64,000 bases of DNA from Eubacteriales bacterium (GTDB taxonomy: Bacteria; Bacillota; Clostridia; Oscillospirales; Oscillospiraceae), in assembly GCA_030531505.1 (NCBI GenBank), contig JAUNNH010000001.1, positions 124,001 through 188,000 of the forward strand, in the 5' to 3' direction. The position numbers and the translations under genes are program-made. The notes under the pieces were generated by a model. That model had not been told where the DNA came from, ran no database searches, and saw only the letters and a list, made by a program, of their open reading frames with translations. Position 1 is the first letter of the stretch. Every line of letters begins with the position of its first letter. Positions 34,197 to 43,383 of this stretch are shown piece after piece.

Positions 34197-35564
34197 ATGG
34201 ACAACAAGAAACCCCGTGAACAATGGTCGGGGCGTCTCGGCTTCGTTCTCGCTACAGCGGGCTCGGCGGTCGGCCTCGGCAACATCATGAAATTCCCGTG
34301 GATGACGGGACAGAACGGCGGCGCGGCATTCCTCTTCACCTACATCGTCATCATGCTGATCGTCGGTATCGGCATGCTGATCTGCGACTTCCTGATCGGC
34401 CGCAACGGCAAAGCCAACGCCGTCGCGTCCTACCGCAAGCTCCTCGGCAACGGCCACTTCACCTGGATGGGCTACCTGGGCATCTTCAGCGCCATGCTGG
34501 CCCTGGCTTACTACGCGGTGTTCGGCGGCTGGATGCTGCACTACATCATCAATTCCTTCACCACCCTGGCCCACATCGACCCCGCTGCTGTCGGTGACTT
34601 CTTCGGCGGCGCAGTCAGCGCGGTCTGGACCCCGATCCTCGGCACCTTCATCTTCCTGGCGATCACTGTCATCATCGTCTGCGGCGGCGTCAAGAAGGGC
34701 ATCGAGGCGGCCAGCAAGTTCATGATGCCGGCTCTGATCATCATCCTGATCGTCCTGATCTTCCGCGCCGTCACGCTTCCCGGCGCCGGCGAAGGCATCA
34801 AGTACTACCTGAAGCCCGATCTGTCCAAGATCACGCTCCCGGTCATCGCGGCGGCCGTCGGCCAGTGCTTCTTCTCCCTGAACGTCGGCACCACCGGTAT
34901 GGTCAACTACGGCAGCTACCTGAGCGACGACGAGGACGTGTTCAAGTCCACCATGCAGGTGGCCTTCACCGACTTCGGCGTGGCCTTCTTCGCGGGCCTC
35001 ATCATCATCCCGAGCGCCTTTGCTTTCAGCATCGACGTCGGCTCCGGCCCGGGCCTGCTCTTCGTCACCATGCCCTCCCTGTTTGCGCAGCTCCCGGCGG
35101 GCGGCTTCTTCTGCTTCCTGTTCTTCGTGCTGCTGCTCTTCGCTTCCCTGACCTCGTCCGTCTCGATCCTGGAGATCTTTGTCCCCTTCATGACCGAGAC
35201 CTTCCCCAAGACCTTCAACCGCACCAAGGCCTCCATCCTCGGCGGCATCATCTGCCTGGTGCTCGGCATCCCCGTGAGCCTGAGCTTCGGCATCTGGGGC
35301 GACGTCCGGATCCTGGGGCAGGACATCTTCAGCCTGTATGACAACTTTATCTGCATCTTCGCCTATCCTCTGATCGCCCTCTGCACCGCCATCATCGTCG
35401 GCTGGGTCTGGGGCAAGAAGAACGCGCTGGATGCGATCTCCAACCATGGCAAGCTCGGCCACCGGAAGGTCTACGATGTGTGGTTCTTCCTGGTCAAGTT
35501 CGTCTGCCCGATCCTGCTGCTCGTGGTCGTCATCACCGGCCTGAAGAGCTTCTTCGGCTTCTGA
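34197..35564 (+). CDS. SNF-family Na+-dependent amino acid transporter
   Basis: 455 residues, about 11-12 membrane helices. Helix 1 carries the LeuT/NSS signature LATAGSAVGLGNIMKFPW, where the unwound stretch binds Na+ and substrate. AGGAGG lies eight bases before the ATG. It should import a neutral amino acid. Its place after the DRE-TIM gene, with the aminotransferase nearby, suggests it brings in the amino acid fermented by the cluster. The gap of 77 bases from the previous stop holds no obvious terminator. Confidence 0.94.
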   Translation: MDNKKPREQWSGRLGFVLATAGSAVGLGNIMKFPWMTGQNGGAAFLFTYIVIMLIVGIGMLICDFLIGRNGKANAVASYRKLLGNGHFTWMGYLGIFSAMLALAYYAVFGGWMLHYIINSFTTLAHIDPAAVGDFFGGAVSAVWTPILGTFIFLAITVIIVCGGVKKGIEAASKFMMPALIIILIVLIFRAVTLPGAGEGIKYYLKPDLSKITLPVIAAAVGQCFFSLNVGTTGMVNYGSYLSDDEDVFKSTMQVAFTDFGVAFFAGLIIIPSAFAFSIDVGSGPGLLFVTMPSLFAQLPAGGFFCFLFFVLLLFASLTSSVSILEIFVPFMTETFPKTFNRTKASILGGIICLVLGIPVSLSFGIWGDVRILGQDIFSLYDNFICIFAYPLIALCTAIIVGWVWGKKNALDAISNHGKLGHRKVYDVWFFLVKFVCPILLLVVVITGLKSFFGF

Positions 35565-35595
35565 TCGGCCCTCACCGGCAAAACGCAATTATTCT

Positions 35596-35637
35596 GAAAA
35601 AAACACCCCGGATACCGCTGTATCCGGGGTGTTTTTA
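35596..35637. terminator. Bidirectional intrinsic terminator
   Basis: Perfect stem AACACCCCGGATAC/GTATCCGGGGTGTT around CGCT, with an A-run before and TTTTT after it, closing the transporter operon. Confidence 0.9.
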
Positions 35638-35649
35638 CTGTTTTCCCCG

Positions 35650-35678
35650 TTGACAAGCGGGCGGGGATACCGTATACT
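35650..35678 (+). promoter_or_regulatory. Promoter of fhs
   Basis: TTGACA (35650-35655), 17-bp spacer, TATACT (35673-35678), 73 bases before the fhs start. Confidence 0.82.
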
Positions 35679-35750
35679 GAAAGTGGAAAAAAATCCACTA
35701 ACCTTAATAAAATCAATATCAAGATGATGAAAAACACAGGAGGGACCAGC

Positions 35751-37427
35751 ATGAGCTTTAAATCCGATATCGAGATCGCCCAGAGCTGCGAGAAACAGAA
35801 GATCACCGCGATCGCGGCGCGCGCCGGGATCGACGAGCGTTATCTGGAGCAGTACGGCAGTTATAAGGCCAAGGTAGACCTGAGCCTGCTGCGGGATCTG
35901 GCAGACCGGCCCGACGGCAAGCTGGTCCTTGTGACCGCGATCACCCCCACCCCTGCGGGCGAGGGCAAGACCACGACCAGCGTGGGGCTGGCCGACGGCC
36001 TGCGGAAGATCGGCAAGAATGCCGTTGTGGCGCTGCGCGAGCCCTCGCTCGGCCCCGTGTTCGGCATCAAGGGCGGCGCGGCCGGCGGCGGCTATGCGCA
36101 GGTCGTCCCCATGGAGGACATCAATCTCCATTTCACCGGCGACTTCCACGCCATCGGCGCGGCCAACAACCTGCTGGCTGCCATGCTCGACAACCACATC
36201 CAGCAGGGCAACGCCCTCGGCATCGACCCTAAGGCCATCACCTGGAAGCGCGCGGTGGATATGAATGACCGGCAGCTGCGCCACATCGTGGATGGTCTCG
36301 GCGGGCGCATGCAGGGCGTGCCGCGGGAGGACGGCTTCGAGATCACGGTCGCCTCAGAGATCATGGCGGTCCTCTGCCTTTCCTCCGGCATCCTCGATCT
36401 GAAGGAGCGCCTCGCACGCATCATCGTGGGCTACACTTACGACGGGCGGCCCGTCACCGCGCACGACCTCAAGGCCGAGGGCGCAATGGCCGCGCTGCTG
36501 AAGGACGCGATCAAGCCGAACCTTGTGCAGACCCTCGAGGGTACGCCGGCCTTCATCCACGGCGGCCCCTTTGCGAACATTGCCCACGGCTGCAATTCCA
36601 TCATGGCGACGCGCCTTGCCCTCAAGCTCGGTGACTACGCCGTCACCGAGGCCGGCTTTGCCGCGGACCTCGGCGCGGAGAAATTCATGGACATCAAGTG
36701 CCGTGCCGCGGGCCTGCACCCCTCCGCGATCGTGATCGTCGCGACGGTGCGCGCGCTCAAGTACCACGGCGGCGTGCCGAAGGCGGAGCTTAACCAGGAG
36801 AATCTGGAGGCGCTGGAGAAGGGCCTGCCCAACCTGCTGCAGCACGTCAGCAATGTGCGCGAGGTCTTCGGCGTGCCCTGCGTCGTCGCGGTCAACGCCT
36901 TCCCGACCGACACACAGGCGGAGCTGGAGCTGGTGGAGAAGAAATGCGCTGAGCTCGGCGTGAATGTGGCGCTCAGCGAGGTCTGGGCCAAGGGCGGCGA
37001 GGGCGGCATGGCCCTGGCCGAAGAGGTGGTCCGCCTCTGCGAGCAGCCCAACGACTTCCGCTTCGCCTATGAGCTCGACACCTCGATCGAAGAGAAGCTG
37101 GAGACGATCTGCCGCAAGGTCTACCACGCCGACGGCGTGGTGCTCGACGCCAACGCGAAAAAGCAGCTCAAGCAGCTCACGGATCTGAGCTTTGACAAGC
37201 TGCCCATCTGCATGGCCAAGACACAGTATTCCTTCTCCGACAACCCTGCCCTGCTTGGCGCGCCGAAGGGCTTCACCGTCACGGTGCGCAACCTCAAGGT
37301 CTGCGCCGGCGCCGGCTTCCTCGTCGCCCTGACCGGTGACATCATGACGATGCCCGGCCTGCCGAAGGTCCCGGCCGCCGAGAAGATCGACGTGGACGAA
37401 AACGGTGTCATCACGGGCCTGTTCTGA
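35751..37427 (+). CDS. fhs: Formate--tetrahydrofolate ligase
   Basis: 558 residues; makes 10-formyl-THF from formate, THF and ATP. The P-loop [16 protein letters not shown] (about 68-83) and the long conserved stretch [24 protein letters not shown]... characteristic of the enzyme are present, and length fits the family. The start ATG 35751 follows GGAGG; an upstream in-frame ATG at 35724 is less likely. It stands alone between a terminator and its own promoter, but its product is the usual cosubstrate of PurN-like formyltransferases such as the fused domain encoded at 26370-29213. Confidence 0.97.
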   Translation: MSFKSDIEIAQSCEKQKITAIAARAGIDERYLEQYGSYKAKVDLSLLRDLADRPDGKLVLVTAITPTPAGEGKTTTSVGLADGLRKIGKNAVVALREPSLGPVFGIKGGAAGGGYAQVVPMEDINLHFTGDFHAIGAANNLLAAMLDNHIQQGNALGIDPKAITWKRAVDMNDRQLRHIVDGLGGRMQGVPREDGFEITVASEIMAVLCLSSGILDLKERLARIIVGYTYDGRPVTAHDLKAEGAMAALLKDAIKPNLVQTLEGTPAFIHGGPFANIAHGCNSIMATRLALKLGDYAVTEAGFAADLGAEKFMDIKCRAAGLHPSAIVIVATVRALKYHGGVPKAELNQENLEALEKGLPNLLQHVSNVREVFGVPCVVAVNAFPTDTQAELELVEKKCAELGVNVALSEVWAKGGEGGMALAEEVVRLCEQPNDFRFAYELDTSIEEKLETICRKVYHADGVVLDANAKKQLKQLTDLSFDKLPICMAKTQYSFSDNPALLGAPKGFTVTVRNLKVCAGAGFLVALTGDIMTMPGLPKVPAAEKIDVDENGVITGLF

Positions 37428-37450
37428 TCGTTTCAAAAAAGAATAAAAGA

Positions 37451-37482
37451 CATCCCCGGCTTCGCCTTTGAAGCCGGGGATG
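37451..37482. terminator. Bidirectional intrinsic terminator
   Basis: Stem CATCCCCGGCTTC/GAAGCCGGGGATG (37451-37463 and 37470-37482) between the convergent fhs and Pr6Pr genes. Confidence 0.85.
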
Positions 37483-37484
37483 TG

Positions 37485-38039
37485 TTATGACAGGGAGGAG
37501 AGCAGCAGACAGAGGAGCGCCGTGGCGCCGACCATGGCGGCGAAGCTGAGCCGCCATTTCCCGTCCCGGTTGAAGCCGTAGAAGTCGTCCCACTGCTTTC
37601 GGAATACGACCTTGTTCAGGTACAATAGTCCGTAGAGCAGGACCGGAATCAGACCAACAAGTGAGTGCAGCGGCGGGACCGGCATCCGGTCCCAGGCGAG
37701 CCACACGGACAGGGCCAGCAGCGGGCAGATCAGATGCAGCCAGAGATCCGGACCGCTGAAGAGAAGCTTGTAGCCGTAGTGCGGACCGAGGAAGAGCAGC
37801 ACGGTCAGCAGCGTTACGAGCACGGCGACCGTCGCGGCAAATTTGAACAGAAGCAGCGGACCGGGGACCCCGCCGCGCAGGCGCATCACGGCGACGGCGA
37901 GCGCGGCCACGGCACAGAGGACGTTGGACTGCGCCGTGAAGTAGCGCAGGACCAGACGCAGAGAGCTGTGCCGGGCGTGGGCGGCGACGGCGGCCAGGAC
38001 CAGGACGGCGATCAGCAGATTACAGAGGATCGACCCCAT
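37485..38039 (-). CDS. Pr6Pr-type six-helix membrane protein
   Basis: 184 residues with six predicted membrane helices and the family features YFTAQSNVLC (about 33-42), a conserved His in WLHLICPLLAL and the DFYGFN segment before the last helix. This resembles the Pr6Pr/FAR-17a/AIG1-like family. No reaction can be assigned. Transcribed alone, convergent with fhs. Confidence 0.85.
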   Translation of the reverse strand: MGSILCNLLIAVLVLAAVAAHARHSSLRLVLRYFTAQSNVLCAVAALAVAVMRLRGGVPGPLLLFKFAATVAVLVTLLTVLLFLGPHYGYKLLFSGPDLWLHLICPLLALSVWLAWDRMPVPPLHSLVGLIPVLLYGLLYLNKVVFRKQWDDFYGFNRDGKWRLSFAAMVGATALLCLLLSSLS

Positions 38040-38122
38040 AAAAAACCTCCCGGACGGAAAAGACTGCCCCTATTGTAACACGCTCCGGCCCGGGGTACAA
38101 GCCGCAAGACCGGGCTCCTTGC

Positions 38123-38151
38123 TTGACCGGCTTCCTGCCTTGTGGTATAGT
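38123..38151 (+). promoter_or_regulatory. Promoter of the cobalamin-riboswitch operon
   Basis: TTGACC (38123-38128), 17-bp spacer, TATAGT (38146-38151), just upstream of the riboswitch. Confidence 0.75.
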
Positions 38152-38157
38152 GTCTGG

Positions 38158-38290
38158 GCAAGCGATCGAACCGGGATCGGACAACTGTCCGTCAACAGGG
38201 GAATGAGGGTGCAATTCCCTCGCGAGGCCGTCACTGTGAAGCGGAGCCGGCGGGCTCCCGAAGTCAGAAGACCTGCCCGGGCTGCCCAGA
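38158..38290 (+). ncRNA. Cobalamin riboswitch
   Basis: Conserved blocks of the B12 aptamer occur in order: CAACAGGGGAAT, GGTGCAATTCCC, GCCGTCACTGTGAAGCGGAG and the B12 box AGTCAGAAGACCTGCC (38262-38277). They sit between a promoter and the DUF4430 gene. A GCATGGC/GCCATGC hairpin with a weak T-rich tail (38340-38370) follows and may be the expression platform. Binding of adenosyl- or methylcobalamin should lower expression of the two downstream genes. Confidence 0.93.
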
Positions 38291-38426
38291 TGGACGGCGT
38301 CGTGCAAAGTTCCGCGTCACCCGGACAAAACGGAAGCTTGCATGGCTTTGCCATGCCGGTTCTCTCTTTTGCTTTGTGCGATTTTCGATGGGAATATCCC
38401 AGAACAAGAAAGGAGAGGATTTGACA

Positions 38427-38828
38427 ATGTCAAAGAAAACAAGAAACATCATCATTGCCGTGGCCGTTTTGCTTGTACTGGTCGTCGGCACCCTGCTGGT
38501 CTGGAACCACTTTAAACCTGCGGCCCAGGTCGGCGCGAAAGCCATCGCGCTGGAGGTCGTCCACGGGGACGGCAGCAAGAAAAGCTTTTCCATCCGTACC
38601 GATGCGGAAAATCTCCGCGGTGCGCTGGAACAGGAGGAGGGTCTGATTTCGGGCTCCGAGAGCGACTACGGCCTGTATGTGGAGACTGTGGACGGCGAGA
38701 CGGCCAACATGGACAACCAGGAGTGGTGGTGCTTCACCAAGGGCGGCGAGATGCTGATGACCGGTGTGGACGATACGATGATCGCGGACGGCGAGCAGTA
38801 TGAAGCCACGTTCACCGTCGGCTGGTAA
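38427..38828 (+). CDS. DUF4430 (transcobalamin-like C-terminal domain) protein
   Basis: 133 residues. An N-terminal membrane anchor or signal (about 5-25), then a DUF4430/transcobalamin-C-like domain with the hallmark ending NQEWWCFTKGGEMLMTGVDDTMIADGEQYEATFTVGW. AGGAGAGG precedes the ATG at 38427. The domain resembles the part of eukaryotic B12 carriers that covers the ligand. With the cobalamin riboswitch upstream and an ECF S-component downstream it is probably an outside, membrane-tethered partner in uptake of cobalamin or a corrinoid precursor. Confidence 0.9.
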   Translation: MSKKTRNIIIAVAVLLVLVVGTLLVWNHFKPAAQVGAKAIALEVVHGDGSKKSFSIRTDAENLRGALEQEEGLISGSESDYGLYVETVDGETANMDNQEWWCFTKGGEMLMTGVDDTMIADGEQYEATFTVGW

Positions 38829-39318
38829 GCTCAGCGCCCGGGAGCTCTGTATCCTGTCGCTGATGGCGGCGCTGATCTTCGGGACCAAGGTCGCCCTGGC
38901 CTCGCTCCCGAACATCAACCTTAACAGCGTCCTCATCATCCTGACGACGCTCTTTTTCGGCTGGAAGGCCCTCTACACGGTCTATGTCTATGTCCTCCTG
39001 GAGGGGCTGGTTTTCGGCTTCAGCGTCTGGTGGGTCGGCTACCTCTACGTCTGGGCGGTCCTGGTCGTGGTCGTGATGCTCTTTCGCCGCAACGACTCCG
39101 CACTCTTCTGGGCGGTCGTCGCCGGGGTTTTTGGCCTCTGCTTCGGCCTCATGATGTACCTGGAGTGGTTTGCCATCAACGGCGGTTGGGAGGCCTTTTT
39201 TGCCATGTGGGTCGCGGGCATCCCCTACGATCTCACCCACTGCGCCGGGAATTTTGCCTTCACGCTGGTGCTCTATCGGCCGCTGCACACGGTGCTGAAA
39301 AAGCTCACGGAGCGCTGA
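38800..39318 (+). CDS. ECF transporter S-component under B12 riboswitch control
   Basis: 172 residues, about five to six membrane helices starting KLSARELCILSLMAALIFGTK, the usual opening of ECF substrate-specificity subunits. It overlaps the DUF4430 gene by 29 bases, so their translation is linked. No energy-coupling ATPases are encoded here, so it would use a shared ECF module elsewhere. Riboswitch control points to cobalamin, a corrinoid or a lower-ligand base as substrate; the exact one is not shown by the sequence. Confidence 0.88.
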   Translation: MKPRSPSAGKLSARELCILSLMAALIFGTKVALASLPNINLNSVLIILTTLFFGWKALYTVYVYVLLEGLVFGFSVWWVGYLYVWAVLVVVVMLFRRNDSALFWAVVAGVFGLCFGLMMYLEWFAINGGWEAFFAMWVAGIPYDLTHCAGNFAFTLVLYRPLHTVLKKLTER

Positions 39319-39340
39319 CCGGGCAAAGAAAAGAATCCAT

Positions 39341-39375
39341 AAAAAGCAGGAGCTGTCTTTGACAGCTCCTGTTTT
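39341..39375. terminator. Bidirectional intrinsic terminator
   Basis: CAGGAGCTGTC/GACAGCTCCTG (39347-39357 and 39361-39371) with TTT loop, A-run before and TTTT after, between the convergent ECF and beta-galactosidase genes. Confidence 0.9.
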
Positions 39376-39392
39376 CATGTGAAGAAGCAGGA

Positions 39393-42300
39393 TCAGATGC
39401 CCCTGAAGCAGAAGCTCAGGTGCAGATCCTCTCCGGCGGGGAGCAGGTACTCCGGATGCGTGCGCGCGCCCCAGGTGTCGTCCCCGGCGACGCCCATCTG
39501 CTGCAGGGCGACGCGCACCACCGTGTGGTATACCGGCGGCAGCTCGCAGGCATGGAGGGCGTTCTCCAGCTCGTGGGGTGTATAGGGCAGCACGTTCACG
39601 GAGAGCTCGTCGCCGCTGAAGAGGAGGCCGCGCCCGCGCCGGTCCGTGACCTTGGCCCAGCGCACGCCGCACTTGTTGCCGCTCTCCTGCGGCGTCAGAT
39701 AGCGCGCGAGGTTCTCCCCGACGCTCTTCTCATAGACGCCGAGCTTCCCGCCGCGCAGGCGGTCGACATAGGTCTCCTCCGGGCCGAGACCGTACCAGGC
39801 GACACGGTCCAGATCGGCATCCAGGCGGAAGAGCATCCCAAACTCCGGCATCTCGGGCAGACCCTGGACAGCCTTGTAGTCTAGCGTAGTGCGGATAGTG
39901 CCGTCGCCAAAGACCTCGTAACTCACCGTGCAGGCGCTTGCGGGCACGGTGGGCAGCGAATAACGGAAGCTCACCAGCACGCTGTGCTCGCGCTGTTCCC
40001 ATACGGGGAAGGAGGGCGTGTCGGGGCCGAGGGGCGTGGGATAGAGGCTCGCGAGCTTCCACTGCCCATAGCGCTGCGGCATGCTGTTGGCGCGGTCATT
40101 GTTGTTCGGCGCACGCCAGAAATTCGGCAGGGGGCTCTGCCCGATAAACTCCACGCCGTCATACACGTAGGACGTGAGTCCTGGGCGAATGGCGGAGAAT
40201 TGGCAGGAGAAGTTCCGCCCGCGCACGCCGAGGTTGCGTTTGCCCTGTACGACCGTCAGCGGCTCACAGCAGGCGAAGGGCGCGCGCTCGCGCTTAAAGA
40301 CGGTCTGCCCGAAGGCGACTTCATGCCCGGCTTTGGCCCAGAGCGTGTCCTCACGCAGGGTGAAGGAGACTGTAACCGCGAATTCCGGCAATTCTCTGCC
40401 GAGAGAGCGGGCGGCGTCTTCCAGCAGCGCCCTCTCCTCCAGCAGCGCCTCCGGCAGCGCAAAGCTCGCTTCGGAGAGCGGGGGCACGGCGACGGTGAGC
40501 TCCCAACGCTTCCGTTCCAAACCGTCCTGCAGCAGGATGGCCTCGGCACGGTAGGCGTCGGTATTCAGGAAGAGGTTTTTGTTCCGCACGGTAAAAGAGG
40601 TTCCGGAGAAATCGACCGTGATATTCTGGTAGTTGAACTTGACCTCCTGCATCTTGGGGGAGGGGCTGCGGTCGCCGCCGTAGACGATGCCGTTGCCGCT
40701 GAACTCATAGTCGGTGGGGCGCTCGCCGCAGTCGCCGCCGTAGGCCTGGTACCACTGCCCATAGCGGTTCTTTTTGTAGAGGGACTGATCCACATAGTCC
40801 CAGATGAAGCCGCCCTGATAGCGCGGCTCCCGGTCGCTCAGGTCGGTATACTTGTGCATGCCGCCGCAGGAGTTGCCCATCGCGTGGGTGTACTCACAGC
40901 AGATAAAGGGCTTTTCCGGGTGCTCGTGAAGGAAGGTCTCGATCGAAGCGGCGGAGGGGTACATCTGGCTCTCCATGTCGCTCGTGGCGGGGTAGCTGCG
41001 GTCCCAGAAGATACCCTCGTAGTGGACGAGACGGTGCGGATCCAGACGGCGGAAAAGCTGGCTCATCTCATAGATCACCTTGCCGCCGTAGCTCTCATTG
41101 CCGCAGGACCAGATCAACACGCAGGGGTGGTTCTTGTCGCGCTCATAGAGCGAACGGACGCGGTCGAGCAGCAGCGGCGCGAACTCCTCGTGATCTTTCG
41201 GCACGGCAAAATCCGGTCCGGCCTGCTTCTGCAGCATCGCATCCCAGCTCCCGTGAGTCTCCATGTTGTTCTCATCGATCACATAGAGACCGTAGCGGTC
41301 GCAGAGCGCGTAGAGTGCGGACTGGTTGGGGTAGTGGGAGGTGCGGATGGCGTTGATGTTGTGGCGCTTCATGGTCACGATATCGAGCAGCAGCTCCTCC
41401 CGGTTGGGGACGCGCCCGCTGATCGAGCTGAAGTCGTGCCGGTTCACGCCCTTAAAGACGATGCGCTTCCCGTTGAGGAGCATCAGCCCGTCCCGCAGCT
41501 CGAAGCGCCGGAAGCCGCACGCCTGCTCCATTACCTCCGTGACTGCGCCGCACTCATCCAGCACCTCGACGCGCAGCGTGTAGAGCTGCGGAAGCTCCGC
41601 GCTCCAGAGCGCGGGCCTCTCCACCGTGAAGAGCCCGACTGCCTCGCCGCTCTCAAAGGGGCAGCGCTGCTCGGCGAGAAGCGTACCTTCGCGCTCAAGG
41701 CGCAGACGCAGCGCGCCGCTGCCGCGGACGAGAGCCTTCACCGCGACTTCGCCGCGCGTGAAGCTATCATCCAGCGTCGGGACGACGGAGAGATCGAGCA
41801 CCGCGGTCCGGGGGACTGCACAGAGCCAGACGCTGCGGAAAATGCCGGAGAAGCGGTAAAAGTCCTGATCCTCGAACCAGCTGCCGGGGGTCCATTTGAA
41901 CACACGCACCGCGAGCTTGTTGCGCCCCTCATGCAACGCAGGGCTCAGGTCGAACTCCGCGGGGTCGAAGCTGTCCTCGCTGTAACCGATGTAGATGCCG
42001 TTCAGCCAGCAGGCGAAGCCGCTCTCCACGCCCTCAAAGAGGATATGCAGCTCCTCGCCCCGCATCCGTTCCGGCACCGTAAACTCCGTCACATAGTCCG
42101 CCACGGGGTTAAAAAAGGTCGGCACCTCACCGGGCCGCAGCGCCTCGGCCGCGTCCCAAGGGTACTGGGTGTTCACGTAGGCCGGAACGTCGTGGCCCTC
42201 AAGCTGAATGTGCGCCGGGACGCGGATCGTGTCCCAGCCGGCCGTGTCGTAGTCGGCTTTCCAGAAGCCGTCCGGCGCGGTCTGCACAGATTTGGCGTAG

Positions 42301-42461
42301 TGGAATTTCCACACGCCGTCGAGGCAGAGACGCAGGCTGCTCTCTCCGATGGCCATCTCCTCCGCCGAGCGGAAAGGCAGATGATCGGAGCAGGCGGGAA
42401 GGCGATTGTCCGCAAACACGGCGGGGTCCTTGACAAGTTTTTCGTAGCTGTATTCGTTCAT
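39393..42461 (-). CDS. lacZ: GH2 beta-galactosidase, LacZ type
   Basis: 1022 residues, close to the E. coli LacZ length, with the five-domain order sugar-binding, Ig-like, TIM barrel, Ig-like, and small-chain domain. The acid/base Glu456 lies in LIWSCGNESYGG and the nucleophile Glu523 in FICCEYTHAMGNS. No signal peptide, so it acts in the cytoplasm on imported galactosides. ATG at 42461 has GGAG nine bases upstream; the long in-frame extension in front is not credible. Last gene of the sugar operon (binding protein, two permeases, hydrolase). Confidence 0.97.
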   Translation of the reverse strand: MNEYSYEKLVKDPAVFADNRLPACSDHLPFRSAEEMAIGESSLRLCLDGVWKFHYAKSVQTAPDGFWKADYDTAGWDTIRVPAHIQLEGHDVPAYVNTQYPWDAAEALRPGEVPTFFNPVADYVTEFTVPERMRGEELHILFEGVESGFACWLNGIYIGYSEDSFDPAEFDLSPALHEGRNKLAVRVFKWTPGSWFEDQDFYRFSGIFRSVWLCAVPRTAVLDLSVVPTLDDSFTRGEVAVKALVRGSGALRLRLEREGTLLAEQRCPFESGEAVGLFTVERPALWSAELPQLYTLRVEVLDECGAVTEVMEQACGFRRFELRDGLMLLNGKRIVFKGVNRHDFSSISGRVPNREELLLDIVTMKRHNINAIRTSHYPNQSALYALCDRYGLYVIDENNMETHGSWDAMLQKQAGPDFAVPKDHEEFAPLLLDRVRSLYERDKNHPCVLIWSCGNESYGGKVIYEMSQLFRRLDPHRLVHYEGIFWDRSYPATSDMESQMYPSAASIETFLHEHPEKPFICCEYTHAMGNSCGGMHKYTDLSDREPRYQGGFIWDYVDQSLYKKNRYGQWYQAYGGDCGERPTDYEFSGNGIVYGGDRSPSPKMQEVKFNYQNITVDFSGTSFTVRNKNLFLNTDAYRAEAILLQDGLERKRWELTVAVPPLSEASFALPEALLEERALLEDAARSLGRELPEFAVTVSFTLREDTLWAKAGHEVAFGQTVFKRERAPFACCEPLTVVQGKRNLGVRGRNFSCQFSAIRPGLTSYVYDGVEFIGQSPLPNFWRAPNNNDRANSMPQRYGQWKLASLYPTPLGPDTPSFPVWEQREHSVLVSFRYSLPTVPASACTVSYEVFGDGTIRTTLDYKAVQGLPEMPEFGMLFRLDADLDRVAWYGLGPEETYVDRLRGGKLGVYEKSVGENLARYLTPQESGNKCGVRWAKVTDRRGRGLLFSGDELSVNVLPYTPHELENALHACELPPVYHTVVRVALQQMGVAGDDTWGARTHPEYLLPAGEDLHLSFCFRGI

Positions 42462-42528
42462 TGTTTTACTCCAGACGTAAAAAGGGCGCTCTCCGCGCGT
42501 TTGGAGAGCGCGCCTTTTTACAGGGTTT

Positions 42529-43383
42529 TTATTTGACTGCGCCGGTGATGCCTTCCGCAAACTGCTTCTGCAGGATGAAGAAGATGATGACGGTGGGCAG
42601 CGAGCAGAACACAACGCTCATCATCAGCGCGCCGTAGTCGATGGTATAGCCACCGGCGAGGTTCGCGATGAACAGCGGCATGGTCTGTGCCTCCGGGGCC
42701 TTCAGCACGACCCGGGGCCAGAGATAGGCATTCCAGGCGTTCATGAAGGTGATGACCGCGGCGGCGGCATAGGTGGACTTCATAACGGGCATGTAGATGC
42801 GGAAAAAGATCCCGAACTCATTCAGCCCGTCGATGCGCGCGGCATTCATGATCTCAACCGGGAAGTTCCGCGAGTTCTGGCGGAACATCATGATCATGAA
42901 GGGCGTGGCCAGCGAGGGGAGGATGAAGCCCCATACGCTCGAGAGCATTTTCATCTTGCTCATCATCGAGAACAGCGGGATCATCGTCGCAACGCCGGGG
43001 ATCATCATCGCCATCAGCAGCACGCCGAAGAGCGCGTCCTTGGCCTTGTCATGGTAAAGCTCAAAGCCGTAACCGGCCAGCGAGCAGATGAAGAGGCTCA
43101 GGATCGTCTGCACGCCGGCATAGAAGAAGGAGTTGCGCATGGCGCTCCAGAGCTTGGACTGGAAGAAGGGAGCGCCCTCCAGCAGAGTCTTGAAATTCTC
43201 GGCACTGAAGGAGCCGAACCAGAGACGGCCGAGCGACACATCAACAGTCGTGTTGGTCGCGGCGGTCACCATCCAGAAGAGGGGAAAGATCGAGAAGAGA
43301 GAGAAGAGGATCAAAAAGATGTAGCTGGGGATCAGGCGGCGCTGGATCGCGCCGATCTTTTTCTTCTCAGTCACGCTTATCAC
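42529..43383 (-). CDS. Carbohydrate ABC transporter permease, MalG type
   Basis: 284 residues, six membrane helices, with the EAA coupling loop ...EIMNAARIDGLNEFGIFFRIYMP typical of CUT1-family inner permeases. The start is GTG; 43383 is given, but GTG 43374, inside the overlap GTGACTGA with the previous gene, is also possible. It forms a heterodimer with the adjacent MalF-type permease. No ATPase gene is in the operon, so a shared MsmK-type ATPase is probably used. Confidence 0.94.
   Translation of the reverse strand: MISVTEKKKIGAIQRRLIPSYIFLILFSLFSIFPLFWMVTAATNTTVDVSLGRLWFGSFSAENFKTLLEGAPFFQSKLWSAMRNSFFYAGVQTILSLFICSLAGYGFELYHDKAKDALFGVLLMAMMIPGVATMIPLFSMMSKMKMLSSVWGFILPSLATPFMIMMFRQNSRNFPVEIMNAARIDGLNEFGIFFRIYMPVMKSTYAAAAVITFMNAWNAYLWPRVVLKAPEAQTMPLFIANLAGGYTIDYGALMMSVVFCSLPTVIIFFILQKQFAEGITGAVK

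Noticed and set aside
39984-42536. 850-codon open frame antisense to the beta-galactosidase gene
   Set aside because: Shadow of a real GH2 gene, without a ribosome binding site or motifs.
39393-42614. N-terminal extension of the beta-galactosidase
   Set aside because: The 51 extra residues are low-complexity and lie upstream of a good ribosome binding site for ATG 42461.
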